A stretch of DNA of 51,832 bases from contig NZ_MDDS01000021.1 of assembly GCF_001721295.1 (NCBI RefSeq), positions 1 through 51,832 on the forward strand, in the 5' to 3' direction. The position numbers and the translations under genes were made by a program. Shown here in pieces: positions 41,941-49,628 of the stretch. The notes under the pieces were generated by a model that did not search any database, had not been told where the DNA came from, and was given only the letters and a program-made list of their open reading frames with translations. This stretch comes from Sphingomonas turrisvirgatae (GTDB lineage Bacteria > Pseudomonadota > Alphaproteobacteria > Sphingomonadales > Sphingomonadaceae). Position 1 is the first letter of the stretch, and every line of letters starts with the position of its first letter.

Positions 41941-42661
41941 TTTCCCTTTTCGCTTCCGGCGCCAACCCGAGCCGACGCACGCGACCCTCACGATCGCCGA
42001 AACCGCGGATCTGACGGCAGCGGCGCTTGAAGCGGTCCGCGCCGGTGACGGGGGCCGGCTCGCGGTATTCGGCGATGGCGACGCGATCGCCGAACTCGCC
42101 GACCAGGTCCGCGACCAGCTGATCGACCCCGCGCGCGGCAACTGGGACTTCTTCGCAGACCATCCGAGCGACTATGCACGCTCGTCCGCGATCGAAGCGT
42201 TCCTTCCCGACGATCCTGACGTTTGCTCGGGCTACACCTGCGCTTCGCGCTATGTGCTGCTCCGCGCGATCCAGCATGCCGGCGATGAACCTGGTGCGAC
42301 CCTTTCGGCCGTCCGCGATCTGATACGGGATCTCCCGCCGGAAGCCGTCGCAGAGGCGGCGGGACACGATTCTGGAAACGGTCACGCCCTGCGTTGGGGA
42401 ATGACCGTGCTGGCCGGCGTGCGACGAGCGACCCACGCTTTCGCCGACCACGACCGGCTGATGCCCAGGATCTCCATCGCGCGCTGGCTGGCAGGATCGG
42501 CGTCGACCATCCTGTTCGTACGACGCGAACCTGGACTGACTTCGAGCGAGGTTGTCGCCGTCGAGGCCTCGCTGCGCGATCACGCGATGCTGTCCAGAAT
42601 GGACGTGTTTCCCCTGGCTCTCCCCTCGCAGTCGATGGAGGTGGTCGATGGGCATCGATGA
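41888..42661 (+). CDS. Hypothetical protein, 257 aa
   Basis: Overlaps the previous gene by 53 bp if it starts at ATG 41888; a GTG at 41930 would reduce the overlap to 11 bp. The protein is helical and acidic (LTIAETADLTAAALEAV; DQVRDQLIDPARGNWDFF). No membrane segment and no motif recognised. Its end overlaps the next gene by 14 bp. Confidence 0.6.
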   Translation: MVEFSFRPQPKVRPVDGSFPFRFRRQPEPTHATLTIAETADLTAAALEAVRAGDGGRLAVFGDGDAIAELADQVRDQLIDPARGNWDFFADHPSDYARSSAIEAFLPDDPDVCSGYTCASRYVLLRAIQHAGDEPGATLSAVRDLIRDLPPEAVAEAAGHDSGNGHALRWGMTVLAGVRRATHAFADHDRLMPRISIARWLAGSASTILFVRREPGLTSSEVVAVEASLRDHAMLSRMDVFPLALPSQSMEVVDGHR

Positions 42662-43409
42662 TCGCGACTATATGCGCGATCGCTACCGCAAGCGGCAGGG
42701 GCTCGATCCCGGTGCGACGCAATGGAACGATCGCAAGGCACGGGTCGAGCTGAACCGCTTCGGGTTCAGGAAATCGGTGCCGCTGGGGAGCGCGAGCTGG
42801 ATATCTGGCGGATCGAAAGGGTCGTGGTTCGAAGCCAGGAACAGGGGCCACGATTATCAGCGCGGTCGATGGCGGCCCCGCCCGCGCTTCACGCCGGCCC
42901 CTTACTGGCAGGCGCTGGGCGTCGGTGTTGCCATCGCACTGGTCCTTGCGGCCTGGGCCGGGCAGGGCCAGATCAAGCGCGCAACCTCCAGCCTGTTCGC
43001 GTCAATCGTGGGGACGAACACCGGTTTTCCGGAATCGGGAACGGTCGCCGTCTCCTCCAGCGTCGACCTGCGAACCGTCAGAAGCCACCTGACCATTCAG
43101 GGTGCGGCAGACAATAGCATCGTCCAGCTGCTCGATCCGGCGACGGCGAAGAACCGGCTGTCGGTCTATGTCCGCGCCTTCGAGCGTGTCACCGTGCCAG
43201 CCCCGCTCGGCCAATATCGCGTCCGCTTCATCCACGGCCGCGAATGGGCAGATTCTCGGACCTTCTTCGGCAAGGGCACGCTGCACGACGAGGTTGCCGG
43301 CGTGATGCTGTTCACGCGACGGGTCGGGCACACGCTCGATCTTCGTCTGGGGGCCGACAGCAATCTCGTGGTCCGGCGCATCGCCGCCAAACCGGCCTCG
43401 ATCCAGTGA
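42648..43409 (+). CDS. Membrane-anchored protein with DRDYM motif and periplasmic domain, 253 aa
   Basis: Starts MGIDDRDYMRDRYRKRQG after GGAGG; the motif is shared with the protein at 41614. A membrane segment (ALGVGVAIALVLAAWAGQ) is near residue 90, and the C-terminal 150 residues look like a small beta-rich periplasmic domain (SSVDLRTVRSHLTIQGAAD; RLSVYVRAFERVTVPAPLG). That topology is common in envelope parts of secretion systems. Name unknown. Confidence 0.65.
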   Translation: MGIDDRDYMRDRYRKRQGLDPGATQWNDRKARVELNRFGFRKSVPLGSASWISGGSKGSWFEARNRGHDYQRGRWRPRPRFTPAPYWQALGVGVAIALVLAAWAGQGQIKRATSSLFASIVGTNTGFPESGTVAVSSSVDLRTVRSHLTIQGAADNSIVQLLDPATAKNRLSVYVRAFERVTVPAPLGQYRVRFIHGREWADSRTFFGKGTLHDEVAGVMLFTRRVGHTLDLRLGADSNLVVRRIAAKPASIQ

Positions 43410-43500
43410 CACTGTCCTTCATCCACGCGCGGGGATTTCGCATCGCACCGCCAGGACCGGCCCCCGCGCGCCGGCACGGCGATCAACCGGGACAGGAGAC

Positions 43501-43710
43501 ATGAGCAACTGGGATTTCGAGGAAATGGGCGAGTTCGGCTCGGATGCCGACGCAGACCGCTGGGCGAAGCGCAACAACATCGCCCCGCAGGATGTCCGCA
43601 TTCGCCGCAAGGGGGACGGGGTTGAGCTGGAGGTCCGGCGCTCGGCGCTGGGCGACAGCAGCGCCCGCCACGATGACCGTCGCGACGGCCGACGCAACGG
43701 TTTCTTCTGA
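43501..43710 (+). CDS. Small charged hypothetical protein, 69 aa
   Basis: Preceded by AGGAGA. Hydrophilic, with ADRWAKRNNIAPQDVRIRRKG and a basic tail. The 90 bases before it are free of genes and may carry a promoter. No family recognised. Confidence 0.55.
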   Translation: MSNWDFEEMGEFGSDADADRWAKRNNIAPQDVRIRRKGDGVELEVRRSALGDSSARHDDRRDGRRNGFF

Positions 43711-43736
43711 AAACGGCCAGGGAAGGAGTACACACG

Positions 43737-44066
43737 ATGAAACTGAAGATGATCGCCGCGCTGGGGCTTGCCGCCCTCTCCGTGGCCTTGCCGTCGGCCG
43801 CCAGCGCGCAGTCGTCGGCGCCGGTCCTGCTCGCGATGGCGAGCTTCGCCGGAAGTCATGCCGGCACCGATGCCGCGCGCGAGGTCGAGGCGAAGAAGGC
43901 GCGCTATCGCGCGCACGCGCTTCACAACGGCAAATGCAAGGACTGCGCGGACTGTCCCGACTGCAAGGACTGTGACGAAGCCGCGAAGAAAGTTGCGGCG
44001 GACGAGGAGCGTGCCGGGATCTGCGATCCCGCAGCGCATGCGAAGAAGGCGGGCGCCGGTGCTTGA
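43737..44066 (+). CDS. Periplasmic cysteine-cluster protein, 109 aa
   Basis: Signal peptide MKLKMIAALGLAALSVALPS, ending at about ASAQ. In the mature part five cysteines occur at every third place, C-KD-C-AD-C-PD-C-KD-C, with one further cysteine near the end. Such spacing suggests metal binding or a redox/disulphide cluster outside the cytoplasm. AAGGAG precedes the ATG. It overlaps the CsgG-like gene by 8 bp. I know of no family with exactly this motif. Confidence 0.65.
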   Translation: MKLKMIAALGLAALSVALPSAASAQSSAPVLLAMASFAGSHAGTDAAREVEAKKARYRAHALHNGKCKDCADCPDCKDCDEAAKKVAADEERAGICDPAAHAKKAGAGA

Positions 44067-44916
44067 TCGCACCCGCATGCTCGTCGTGACGGCCGCGCTC
44101 GCGGCCGTCACACCTTCAATGGCCCACGCCCAGAAGCTGGGGCAGGGCGGCACCGGCGTCGACGAGACGACCGCCGTGCCGCAATGCCAGGTGCCGCTCG
44201 GCGTTGCCGCGCTGGTTGAGGAGAAGGCCGCCAACCCGGCCGATGGCCTGTCGCCGCAACTGCAGGCGCTCATGCGCATGGCGGAGATGCAGAACGGCGG
44301 TTCGACCGCGCGCGTCGACGCGCTGCCACTGGTCAAGCTGATGATCGCGCGATCCAATTGCTTCCGCGTCGCCGATCGCGGCGAGGCGTTCAGCGCGCTC
44401 GAACGCGAACGCGCGATCAATGGCGGGACTGCCACAACCCGGCCTGTCACCAAGGCGGATTATCTGATCGAGGTGAAGGTGGTCTATTCCGACGCCAAGT
44501 CGCGTGAGAGCGGGGGCGGGGTCGGCGGTGTGTTCGGCGGGGCGGTCGGGCTCAAGTCGAAGACACTCGAAAGCCAGGTGCTGATGACGCTGGTCGACGT
44601 GAACACCGGCATCCAGGAAGCGGTCGCCAGCGGGTCGGCGCGCAAGAAGGATATCGGCGTCGTGGGCGGTGGGCTGTTGCTCGGCCTTGGCGTGGGTGCG
44701 CTCGGTGGAAGCTACGCCTCGACCGACATCGGCAAGATCACCACGCTGGCGACGCTCGATGCGTTCCGCAAGCTGATCGAGGATGCACGGCCACGGCTCG
44801 AGGCGAGGCTGGTGCCGGCCAAGCCGCCCGCAATGGTGCCTCCCGCCTCCGCGCCGCTACCGGCGCAGGCGGTTCAACCGCTGCCGCAGCCAAATCCGGG
44901 AACGCCGAAACGATGA
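44059..44916 (+). CDS. CsgG/HfaB-like lipid-free secreted protein
   Basis: 285 residues from GTG 44059 (overlapping the gene before); ATG 44077 is the alternative. A signal peptide (MLVVTAALAAVTPSMAHAQ) is followed by a CsgG-like domain: LGVAALVEEKA, LVKLMIARSNCFRVADRGEAF and ADYLIEVKVVYSD. CsgG proteins form outer-membrane pores or assist surface structures; this one lacks the lipobox cysteine, so it is probably soluble or inserted otherwise. Gly-rich stretches (GGGVGGVFGGAVG) and a Pro-rich tail. Coupled by ATGA to the NERD gene. Confidence 0.75.
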   Translation: MLDRTRMLVVTAALAAVTPSMAHAQKLGQGGTGVDETTAVPQCQVPLGVAALVEEKAANPADGLSPQLQALMRMAEMQNGGSTARVDALPLVKLMIARSNCFRVADRGEAFSALERERAINGGTATTRPVTKADYLIEVKVVYSDAKSRESGGGVGGVFGGAVGLKSKTLESQVLMTLVDVNTGIQEAVASGSARKKDIGVVGGGLLLGLGVGALGGSYASTDIGKITTLATLDAFRKLIEDARPRLEARLVPAKPPAMVPPASAPLPAQAVQPLPQPNPGTPKR

Positions 44917-46067
44917 TCCGCAAGAAATCGACCCGCGCGGCCGAGATCGCATTTGCCGACGAAGTGATGGCGTCCGACGAGTTCGCGGCTCTCCCCGAGC
45001 GCGTGCGATCGACGGTGCGGAACCATCGCCAGGGGATGCGGGGCGAGCGCGAGACCGCCTATATGCTCGATCACCAATTCGGGCCTGACAACGACCGCAA
45101 CCTGCTTATCCACGATCTGCGCCTGCCGGACGGGCAGGGCGGGTTCGCGCAGTTCGATCATATCCTGCTGTCGCGGGCGTCGCGCACCGCCTCGATCTTC
45201 GAATCCAAGAACTACTCTGGCCGGATCTCGAAGAACGAGCATGGCGAATGGATGGTCTGGTATCGCTCGCAACGTCAGCCGCAGAACATCCCCAATCCGG
45301 TCGAACAGGCCAAACGACAACGCAAGGTGCTGCAGGCGTGGCTGAAGCGAAAAGGGCATGACAGGGCGTTCGCGGAGGTCGGCGTATTCGTGTCCGTTCC
45401 GCCCACCGCGATGATCGACCGTTCCAAAATCGGCAGCGACGAGCCGATCTACAAATGCGACAACCTTTACAAAGCCTGGGTGCCGTTCGGCGGGTCATCG
45501 CCCCTGGGACGAATGTTTTCGACCGGCGTCACCGCCGCGCAGATGGTCGAGATCGCCGACCAGCTCATCGCCGACCATGTCCAGGAGGGCGATATCTATA
45601 CCCGCCTCGGCATCGTTCCTGACAGCACGGACGCCGCCGATACGTCTCATACCGGCGACCCGTCTGGGCCGATCAACATGCCCATCGTCCAGGCCGCGTC
45701 TGTGCCGGAATTGCCGCCGTACGTCGAGGCAGAGCCTGTCACTGTTCATCCGGCGCAAAGTCCCTCCACATCGGTAGCGGTTGAATGCACCGTTTTGGAG
45801 GTATCGCCCCCTGCCAAGGCGGTTCCCGTCAAGGCGGGCGCACCTATCGAGGTATGCGCCGGGATCGTCGAGCGGACACTGCCAGATGGCCGCATCGCAT
45901 TCCGGGCCGCGCGCGACGATGAGATCGGCAGGGAGGTTCTTTCCGCGTTGTGCAAGGGCAAGGCGATCTGGAACCCGAGATTCTCCAACTGGATCTGCGT
46001 GCCCGACGTCGCCGACGTGATCCGGGCTGCACTTCCCGATGCGATCAGGGTCGGCCACGTCGCATGA
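44913..46067 (+). CDS. NERD-domain nuclease-like protein
   Basis: 384 residues. The NERD fold is in the first 160: G-x2-GE (E45), QFDHILLSR with D82 and FESKNYSG with E97-S-K99, which make a PD-(D/E)xK-type active site. After this comes a variable linker and a C-terminal domain (residues 310-384) of unknown kind that contains GREVLSALCKGKAIWNPRFS. NERD proteins are predicted DNA-processing nucleases. It is translationally coupled on both sides (ATGA). Occurrence inside an envelope-protein operon is notable. Confidence 0.8.
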   Translation: MIRKKSTRAAEIAFADEVMASDEFAALPERVRSTVRNHRQGMRGERETAYMLDHQFGPDNDRNLLIHDLRLPDGQGGFAQFDHILLSRASRTASIFESKNYSGRISKNEHGEWMVWYRSQRQPQNIPNPVEQAKRQRKVLQAWLKRKGHDRAFAEVGVFVSVPPTAMIDRSKIGSDEPIYKCDNLYKAWVPFGGSSPLGRMFSTGVTAAQMVEIADQLIADHVQEGDIYTRLGIVPDSTDAADTSHTGDPSGPINMPIVQAASVPELPPYVEAEPVTVHPAQSPSTSVAVECTVLEVSPPAKAVPVKAGAPIEVCAGIVERTLPDGRIAFRAARDDEIGREVLSALCKGKAIWNPRFSNWICVPDVADVIRAALPDAIRVGHVA

Positions 46068-46561
46068 ATATGATCAGCCTGCCCCGGCCCGAATGCCCGT
46101 ATTGCCATGAGGCGATGCGCCGCTGGCCGCTGGGGCAGCACATGCTGGTCTGCGACACCTGCCGCCGTCCGATCGTGCGCTACCTCGCTGCGCCCTCGCG
46201 TCGGATCTTTCGGCTGCGCCCGCTCTACAGCGTCATCAACGCCATCGCGCTGTTCATTCTGGTCGCGACCTTTCTCGCCATCGTGATCGCCCGCGCCGAC
46301 ATCCGGCATATCATGCTGGCCGTCGCGATCCCCATCGCGATGTTCGGCGCGAGCGATATCGGCGATGGCTGGCTGTCCTGGCGTACCTCGCTCGATCGAG
46401 GGTGGAACCACCTTCGCAAGGGTCGCAAGGCGCGGCTGATCGGGCTGGCACGCGCAGCGTTCGGCATCGCCGGCTGTGCTGTCGCCATCTTCGGGCTGCT
46501 TGCCTACGGCGACATGACCACTCCACGAAAACCGCTTGCCCATCAGGCTGGTCGGCCATGA
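46064..46561 (+). CDS. Zinc-ribbon membrane protein, 165 aa
   Basis: Two Cys-x2-Cys pairs at the N-terminus (CPYC 11-14, CDTC 30-33) make a zinc ribbon; two close hydrophobic segments (about 55-90) and one at about 130-150 should span the membrane. Start and stop both overlap neighbours by ATGA. No name known. The ribbon would face the cytoplasm. Confidence 0.65.
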   Translation: MNMISLPRPECPYCHEAMRRWPLGQHMLVCDTCRRPIVRYLAAPSRRIFRLRPLYSVINAIALFILVATFLAIVIARADIRHIMLAVAIPIAMFGASDIGDGWLSWRTSLDRGWNHLRKGRKARLIGLARAAFGIAGCAVAIFGLLAYGDMTTPRKPLAHQAGRP

Positions 46562-47049
46562 TTCCCTTCTGCCTGATCCTGGGCGACAGCACCGCGGTCG
46601 GCACGGCGCAGGCATTGGCAGCACAGGGCATACGCTGCGAGGTTCATGCGCGCGTGGGTGCCGGTTCGGCCGAGATCGAGCGGCGGGTGAGGGGCGCTTC
46701 GGCCGCCACCGTCGCCCTCATCGCACTCGGGTCGAACGATGCCGCCAGTCCGGCGCTCCCAACCAACCTTCTTGCGCTCAGGCGGCGAACCACCGCCGTC
46801 AAGGTGGCCTGGCTTGCCCCCTACGACCTGCGCGCGTCATCCATTGTCACGTCGATCGCGGCACGTTTCGGCGACACCGTCATCCCGCTGCGGGCGCAAC
46901 CGAGCCGGGATGGCATCCATCCGGTCAGCTATCGCCCCGTCGCCAAGTCGCTGCGGTGGGGGGCGGTCGCCCCCTTCAGAGCCGGCGTAGCGCCGGCGCC
47001 GATCGCGCGCGCGACCGTGCTGGTGATGAGCAGCCCACTCGGGTCGTGA
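46558..47049 (+). CDS. SGNH/GDSL hydrolase-like protein
   Basis: 163 residues. The four SGNH blocks can be seen: GDS with S11, a glycine at about 34-36, GSND with N60, and D118-x2-H121 in DGIHPVSY. The family hydrolyses esters, including those on sugars and cell-wall polymers. No signal peptide is seen. It is the last gene of the chain coupled by ATGA. A role in local cell-wall opening for transfer is possible, but this is only a guess from place. Confidence 0.75.
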   Translation: MIPFCLILGDSTAVGTAQALAAQGIRCEVHARVGAGSAEIERRVRGASAATVALIALGSNDAASPALPTNLLALRRRTTAVKVAWLAPYDLRASSIVTSIAARFGDTVIPLRAQPSRDGIHPVSYRPVAKSLRWGAVAPFRAGVAPAPIARATVLVMSSPLGS

Positions 47050-47145
47050 TCGCCATCTTCATGCCGCGAGCATCGGTCGCCGGAACCGAACGGCTCGACT
47101 CAATCCCGCTGGAACAAATCCGGCCCATATGACAGGCTAAACGTC

Positions 47146-47550
47146 ATGGACCATCGCATCACCCACACCTGCGGCCATGAGCAAACCCATTTCATTGCCG
47201 GGTTCGCGTCGCAGCAGGAGCGCAAGGCCACCTGGCTGCGCACGACGGTCTGCGGCGCGTGCTACCGCAAGCAGCGCCAGGAAGAGAACGAGCGCGACGC
47301 CGCGGCCTCGCAACAAGCCGTTGCCCATCTGTCGCTGGCGCCGCTCAACGGCTCGGAACGACAGGTCAGCTGGGCAACGACCATTCGCGCAAAACGGATC
47401 GCCTTGCTGCGCAAGGATCAACCTCTCGATAGCGTCGAAACCGGCGCGGCGCTGCTCGGCATCGCGGACGCCAAATGGTGGATCGACAACCGCGACGCGA
47501 CCGACGCGCAGTTGCTCGCCTCGGCAGGGGTGGCTCAGGCTCCCGGCTGA
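47146..47550 (+). CDS. Hypothetical protein with HTCGH...CxxC zinc-binding-like motif, 134 aa
   Basis: THTCGHEQTHF near residue 7 and VCGACYRKQR near residue 35 give three cysteines and histidines for a zinc site. The rest is helical and ends WWIDNRDATDAQLLASAG. Such TCGHE proteins recur in proteobacterial accessory DNA without known role. Its 3-prime end overlaps the convergent response-regulator gene by 16 bp. Confidence 0.6.
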   Translation: MDHRITHTCGHEQTHFIAGFASQQERKATWLRTTVCGACYRKQRQEENERDAAASQQAVAHLSLAPLNGSERQVSWATTIRAKRIALLRKDQPLDSVETGAALLGIADAKWWIDNRDATDAQLLASAGVAQAPG

Positions 47551-47966
47551 ACCGGCGTCGTCACCGCATTCTTCAGCGGCGCGGGCTTCTTGCCGTCAGG
47601 CAGCGTCCTGCGGAGGTGCTCGTGGACGATCGCAGCCGAGAAGGGCTTCGGGATGAACGTCGCCTTCTCGGGCATGTCACCCGGATTGGGACGGATATTG
47701 CCGCTGGCGATCACGATCTCGATCCAGGGCCAGTGCTGTGCGACATGACGCGCCAGCGCAAAGCCGTTGATCGATCCCGGCATCTCGACATCGGAGAACA
47801 GCAGGATGGTGTTGTCGGCCTGCTCCTCCAGCAGCACGATCGCGGTATCGCCGTCCATCGCCTCATGACAGCGAAAGCCGGCGTCCTCCAGGATCAGCGT
47901 CATGTCCATCAGGATGATCGGGACGTCATCGACCGCGAGCGCGAAAGGTACGGTCGACGTGTTCAT
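47535..47966 (-). CDS. Single-domain response regulator
   Basis: 143 residues, almost all receiver domain: acidic pair D13/D14 (AVDDVP), phosphoacceptor D59 (FSDVEMPG), S88 (IASGN) and K107 (IPKPF). There is no output domain and no histidine kinase nearby, so it would receive phosphate from elsewhere or act by binding partners. The start chosen has GAGG immediately before it; a GTG three bases earlier is possible. Confidence 0.85.
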   Translation of the reverse strand: MNTSTVPFALAVDDVPIILMDMTLILEDAGFRCHEAMDGDTAIVLLEEQADNTILLFSDVEMPGSINGFALARHVAQHWPWIEIVIASGNIRPNPGDMPEKATFIPKPFSAAIVHEHLRRTLPDGKKPAPLKNAVTTPVQPGA

Positions 47967-48066
47967 CACCTCTACAACCGCCTGTATCCATAATCGCTCC
48001 CGCGACCGGCACGATGCTGCCGCCAAATCGTTGATGGCCTGACGGAAATTCGAGGGAGAACATCGA

Positions 48067-48294
48067 ATGCGTAGCCTGGTTGCTGTGTTCACGGTCGGGA
48101 TATTCGCGATCGCGACCCCTGCCGGCGCGCAGGACATGCCCGGCGCAGTCGATCTGGGCGCGCAAGCGCGCACCCAGGTTCAGTCAGCGACTGCTCGTGG
48201 CTATGCCGAACGGGGCGGGGCGGCGACCGCGCGAGGTCCGAACGGGGTGCCACTGTCCGCTCGCGCGAAAAGCTATTGCGACAGCTATTTGTAG
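48067..48294 (+). CDS. Small secreted protein, 75 aa, ended by a mobile element
   Basis: Signal peptide MRSLVAVFTVGIFAIATPAGAQ, then a short Arg/Ala-rich part with one cysteine near the end (YCDSYL). GAGGGAGA precedes the ATG. The stop codon TAG is bases 3-5 of the element at 48290-49078, so the original gene may have been longer. Same general build as the secreted proteins at 20664 and 24731. Confidence 0.55.
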   Translation: MRSLVAVFTVGIFAIATPAGAQDMPGAVDLGAQARTQVQSATARGYAERGGAATARGPNGVPLSARAKSYCDSYL

Positions 48295-49078
48295 GCGCTT
48301 GCAATCGTAGCGGCGTCTGCTCGCAAACGGAGCGATTTTCTGCTCGGATTATCTGACAATGGGCGGAGCAGTCTGCTCACGCTAATTGCCAATGTGCTCG
48401 CCATCATCCGGCGCTGCTCGCAGTCATGGTCGCCTGCTCACATTATCTGCCAGCGGGAGTGGCGTCAGCGTGGCACCCGGATGGAGCCGTCCGCGATCCC
48501 TTCGGCGATATTTGAGAGCATGACGGCGTAGCGGTGCAGGCCGGGGAAGCGACCGGCGTTTCTCTCGATCTCTTCGCCGTATCCGGCATCGAGCAGCGCC
48601 TTGAAGTCCGGCATCACGTCGAACATGCCGCCGAGCAGATCGATATCGGAAGCACCGATCAGCAGCAGGGCATTCGCATGGGCGTCGAGGCGTTTCATCG
48701 TCTCCAGCATTTCGGTTTTGGTCATCGCACCCTTTCCGCTTGCGTGGTGTCATCGCCTATTATGCGCTGGCCCTGTTCGCGAAAACCTTCCTTTCTGACG
48801 ACCTCGCGGGCGGGCCATGACGACAACGCATTTCTGCGGCCCGCCGCTTGTCAGAACTGTTCTGGAAACCTGCTTCGCAAAAGCGCTTGCCGGCTACGGG
48901 TTTGGAGAGCCCATTGGCACGGAGCGTGAGCACAACGCCCCGTTTGCAAGCAGCGCCGGATGATGGCGAGCACATTGGCAGATAATTCGAGCAGGACGCT
49001 CCCCGCCAGCGGCAGAAAGCGTGAGCAGGAAATCAGGCTGTTTGCGAGCACACGCCGCTATGATTGCAAGCGCCTACA
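48290..49078. mobile_element. 789-bp element with about 175-bp terminal inverted repeats, TGT...ACA ends
   Basis: The left end begins TGTAGGCGCTTGCAATC and the right end is its reverse complement. Similarity continues inward for about 175 bp on each side; the shared stretch TGCTCGCCATCATCCGGCGC lies near 48405 and, inverted, near 48955. Each end holds several TGCTC(A/G)C motifs at 25-30 bp spacing, like the repeated transposase sites at ends of Tn7/Tn402-type elements. No transposase inside; no target duplication seen. It carries one small gene. Confidence 0.7.
48465..48725 (-). CDS. Small protein carried by the 789-bp element, 86 aa
   Basis: Begins MTKTEMLETMKRLDAHANAL, is helical and acidic, and ends NIAEGIADGSIRVPR. 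CATAAT about 45 bp upstream may be its -10. It lies wholly between the inverted repeats and is therefore cargo or a remnant. The remaining bases up to the right repeat (48726-48900) hold no other believable gene. No family recognised. Confidence 0.5.
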   Translation of the reverse strand: MTKTEMLETMKRLDAHANALLLIGASDIDLLGGMFDVMPDFKALLDAGYGEEIERNAGRFPGLHRYAVMLSNIAEGIADGSIRVPR

Positions 49079-49116
49079 GTTAACAGCCCGGTGGTTGTCT
49101 CTCTCCCGCGCACAAA

Positions 49117-49148
49117 GGGCGCTCGCTCACTTAATCGAACGAGCGCCC
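49117..49148 (-). terminator. Probable terminator for the minus-strand metal operon
   Basis: GGGCGCTCG (49117-49125) pairs exactly with CGAGCGCCC (49140-49148); on the minus strand TTTG follows. Fourteen bases past the stop of the gene at 49162. Confidence 0.6.
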
Positions 49149-49161
49149 TCCAGTCTGCTAC

Positions 49162-49308
49162 TTACTTGTGGTCGCAGCAGGGAAGATCACAGTTCTGCGC
49201 CGCGGCATGAACTGCGCTGCCCACCTTGGCCGGAGCCGCCGCATATGCAGCGGTGCCCGAAAGGACCAGAACGGCAAGTGCAGAAGAAACAATACGAATC
49301 ATCTTCAT
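49162..49308 (-). CDS. Small secreted Cys-rich protein, 48 aa
   Basis: Not reported by a length-limited gene finder but clear: MKMIRIVSSALAVLVLSGTA is a signal peptide, then the mature peptide of about 24 residues ends NCDLPCCDHK, three cysteines and a histidine. AAAGGAA lies directly before the ATG. It follows the MerR-MFS-98 aa genes by 23 bp on the same strand. The end of the peptide suits binding of soft metals in the periplasm, but no such activity is known to me. Confidence 0.65.
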   Translation of the reverse strand: MKMIRIVSSALAVLVLSGTAAYAAAPAKVGSAVHAAAQNCDLPCCDHK

Positions 49309-49331
49309 TTCCTTTGGTTGGGGGGTTACTT

Positions 49332-49628
49332 CTAATTCTTCTTTCGGAGCCGATGGCTCGGCAGGCGGCCTACCTCCTCGAGCGATTCCTTAGACACGAA
49401 CATATCGGCAACTGCTAAGTATCCCTGGTCGCGCGTGACGCGGCAGCAGTCCCCCGGCCCATCCTCGCCGGCCTCATCGGCAAGCTGCTCCAATGCGCAT
49501 AGCAGGTGCTCCGCGGCATCGAGCTTATCGTCTCGCAGCGCGCGCTGAAGCGCCGTCATGATCTGCGCGCTTAGCGATGGACCGGTCCGCCGCTGGTGCC
49601 CTCGTCTGCCTCGTTCCGGGAGCCTCAC
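49332..49628 (-). CDS. Hypothetical protein, 98 aa, downstream of the MFS gene
   Basis: Starts at a GTG overlapping the MFS stop (GTGA), so it is coupled. The middle is a helix (MTALQRALRDDKLDAAEHLL) with CCRV and one other cysteine after it. An internal ATG near 49559 would give 75 residues. No family recognised. Confidence 0.55.
   Translation of the reverse strand: MRLPERGRRGHQRRTGPSLSAQIMTALQRALRDDKLDAAEHLLCALEQLADEAGEDGPGDCCRVTRDQGYLAVADMFVSKESLEEVGRLPSHRLRKKN

Noticed and set aside
48760..48975. A second minus-strand gene within the 789-bp element
   Set aside because: The frame runs into the right inverted repeat, has no ribosome-binding site and shows no protein-like pattern.
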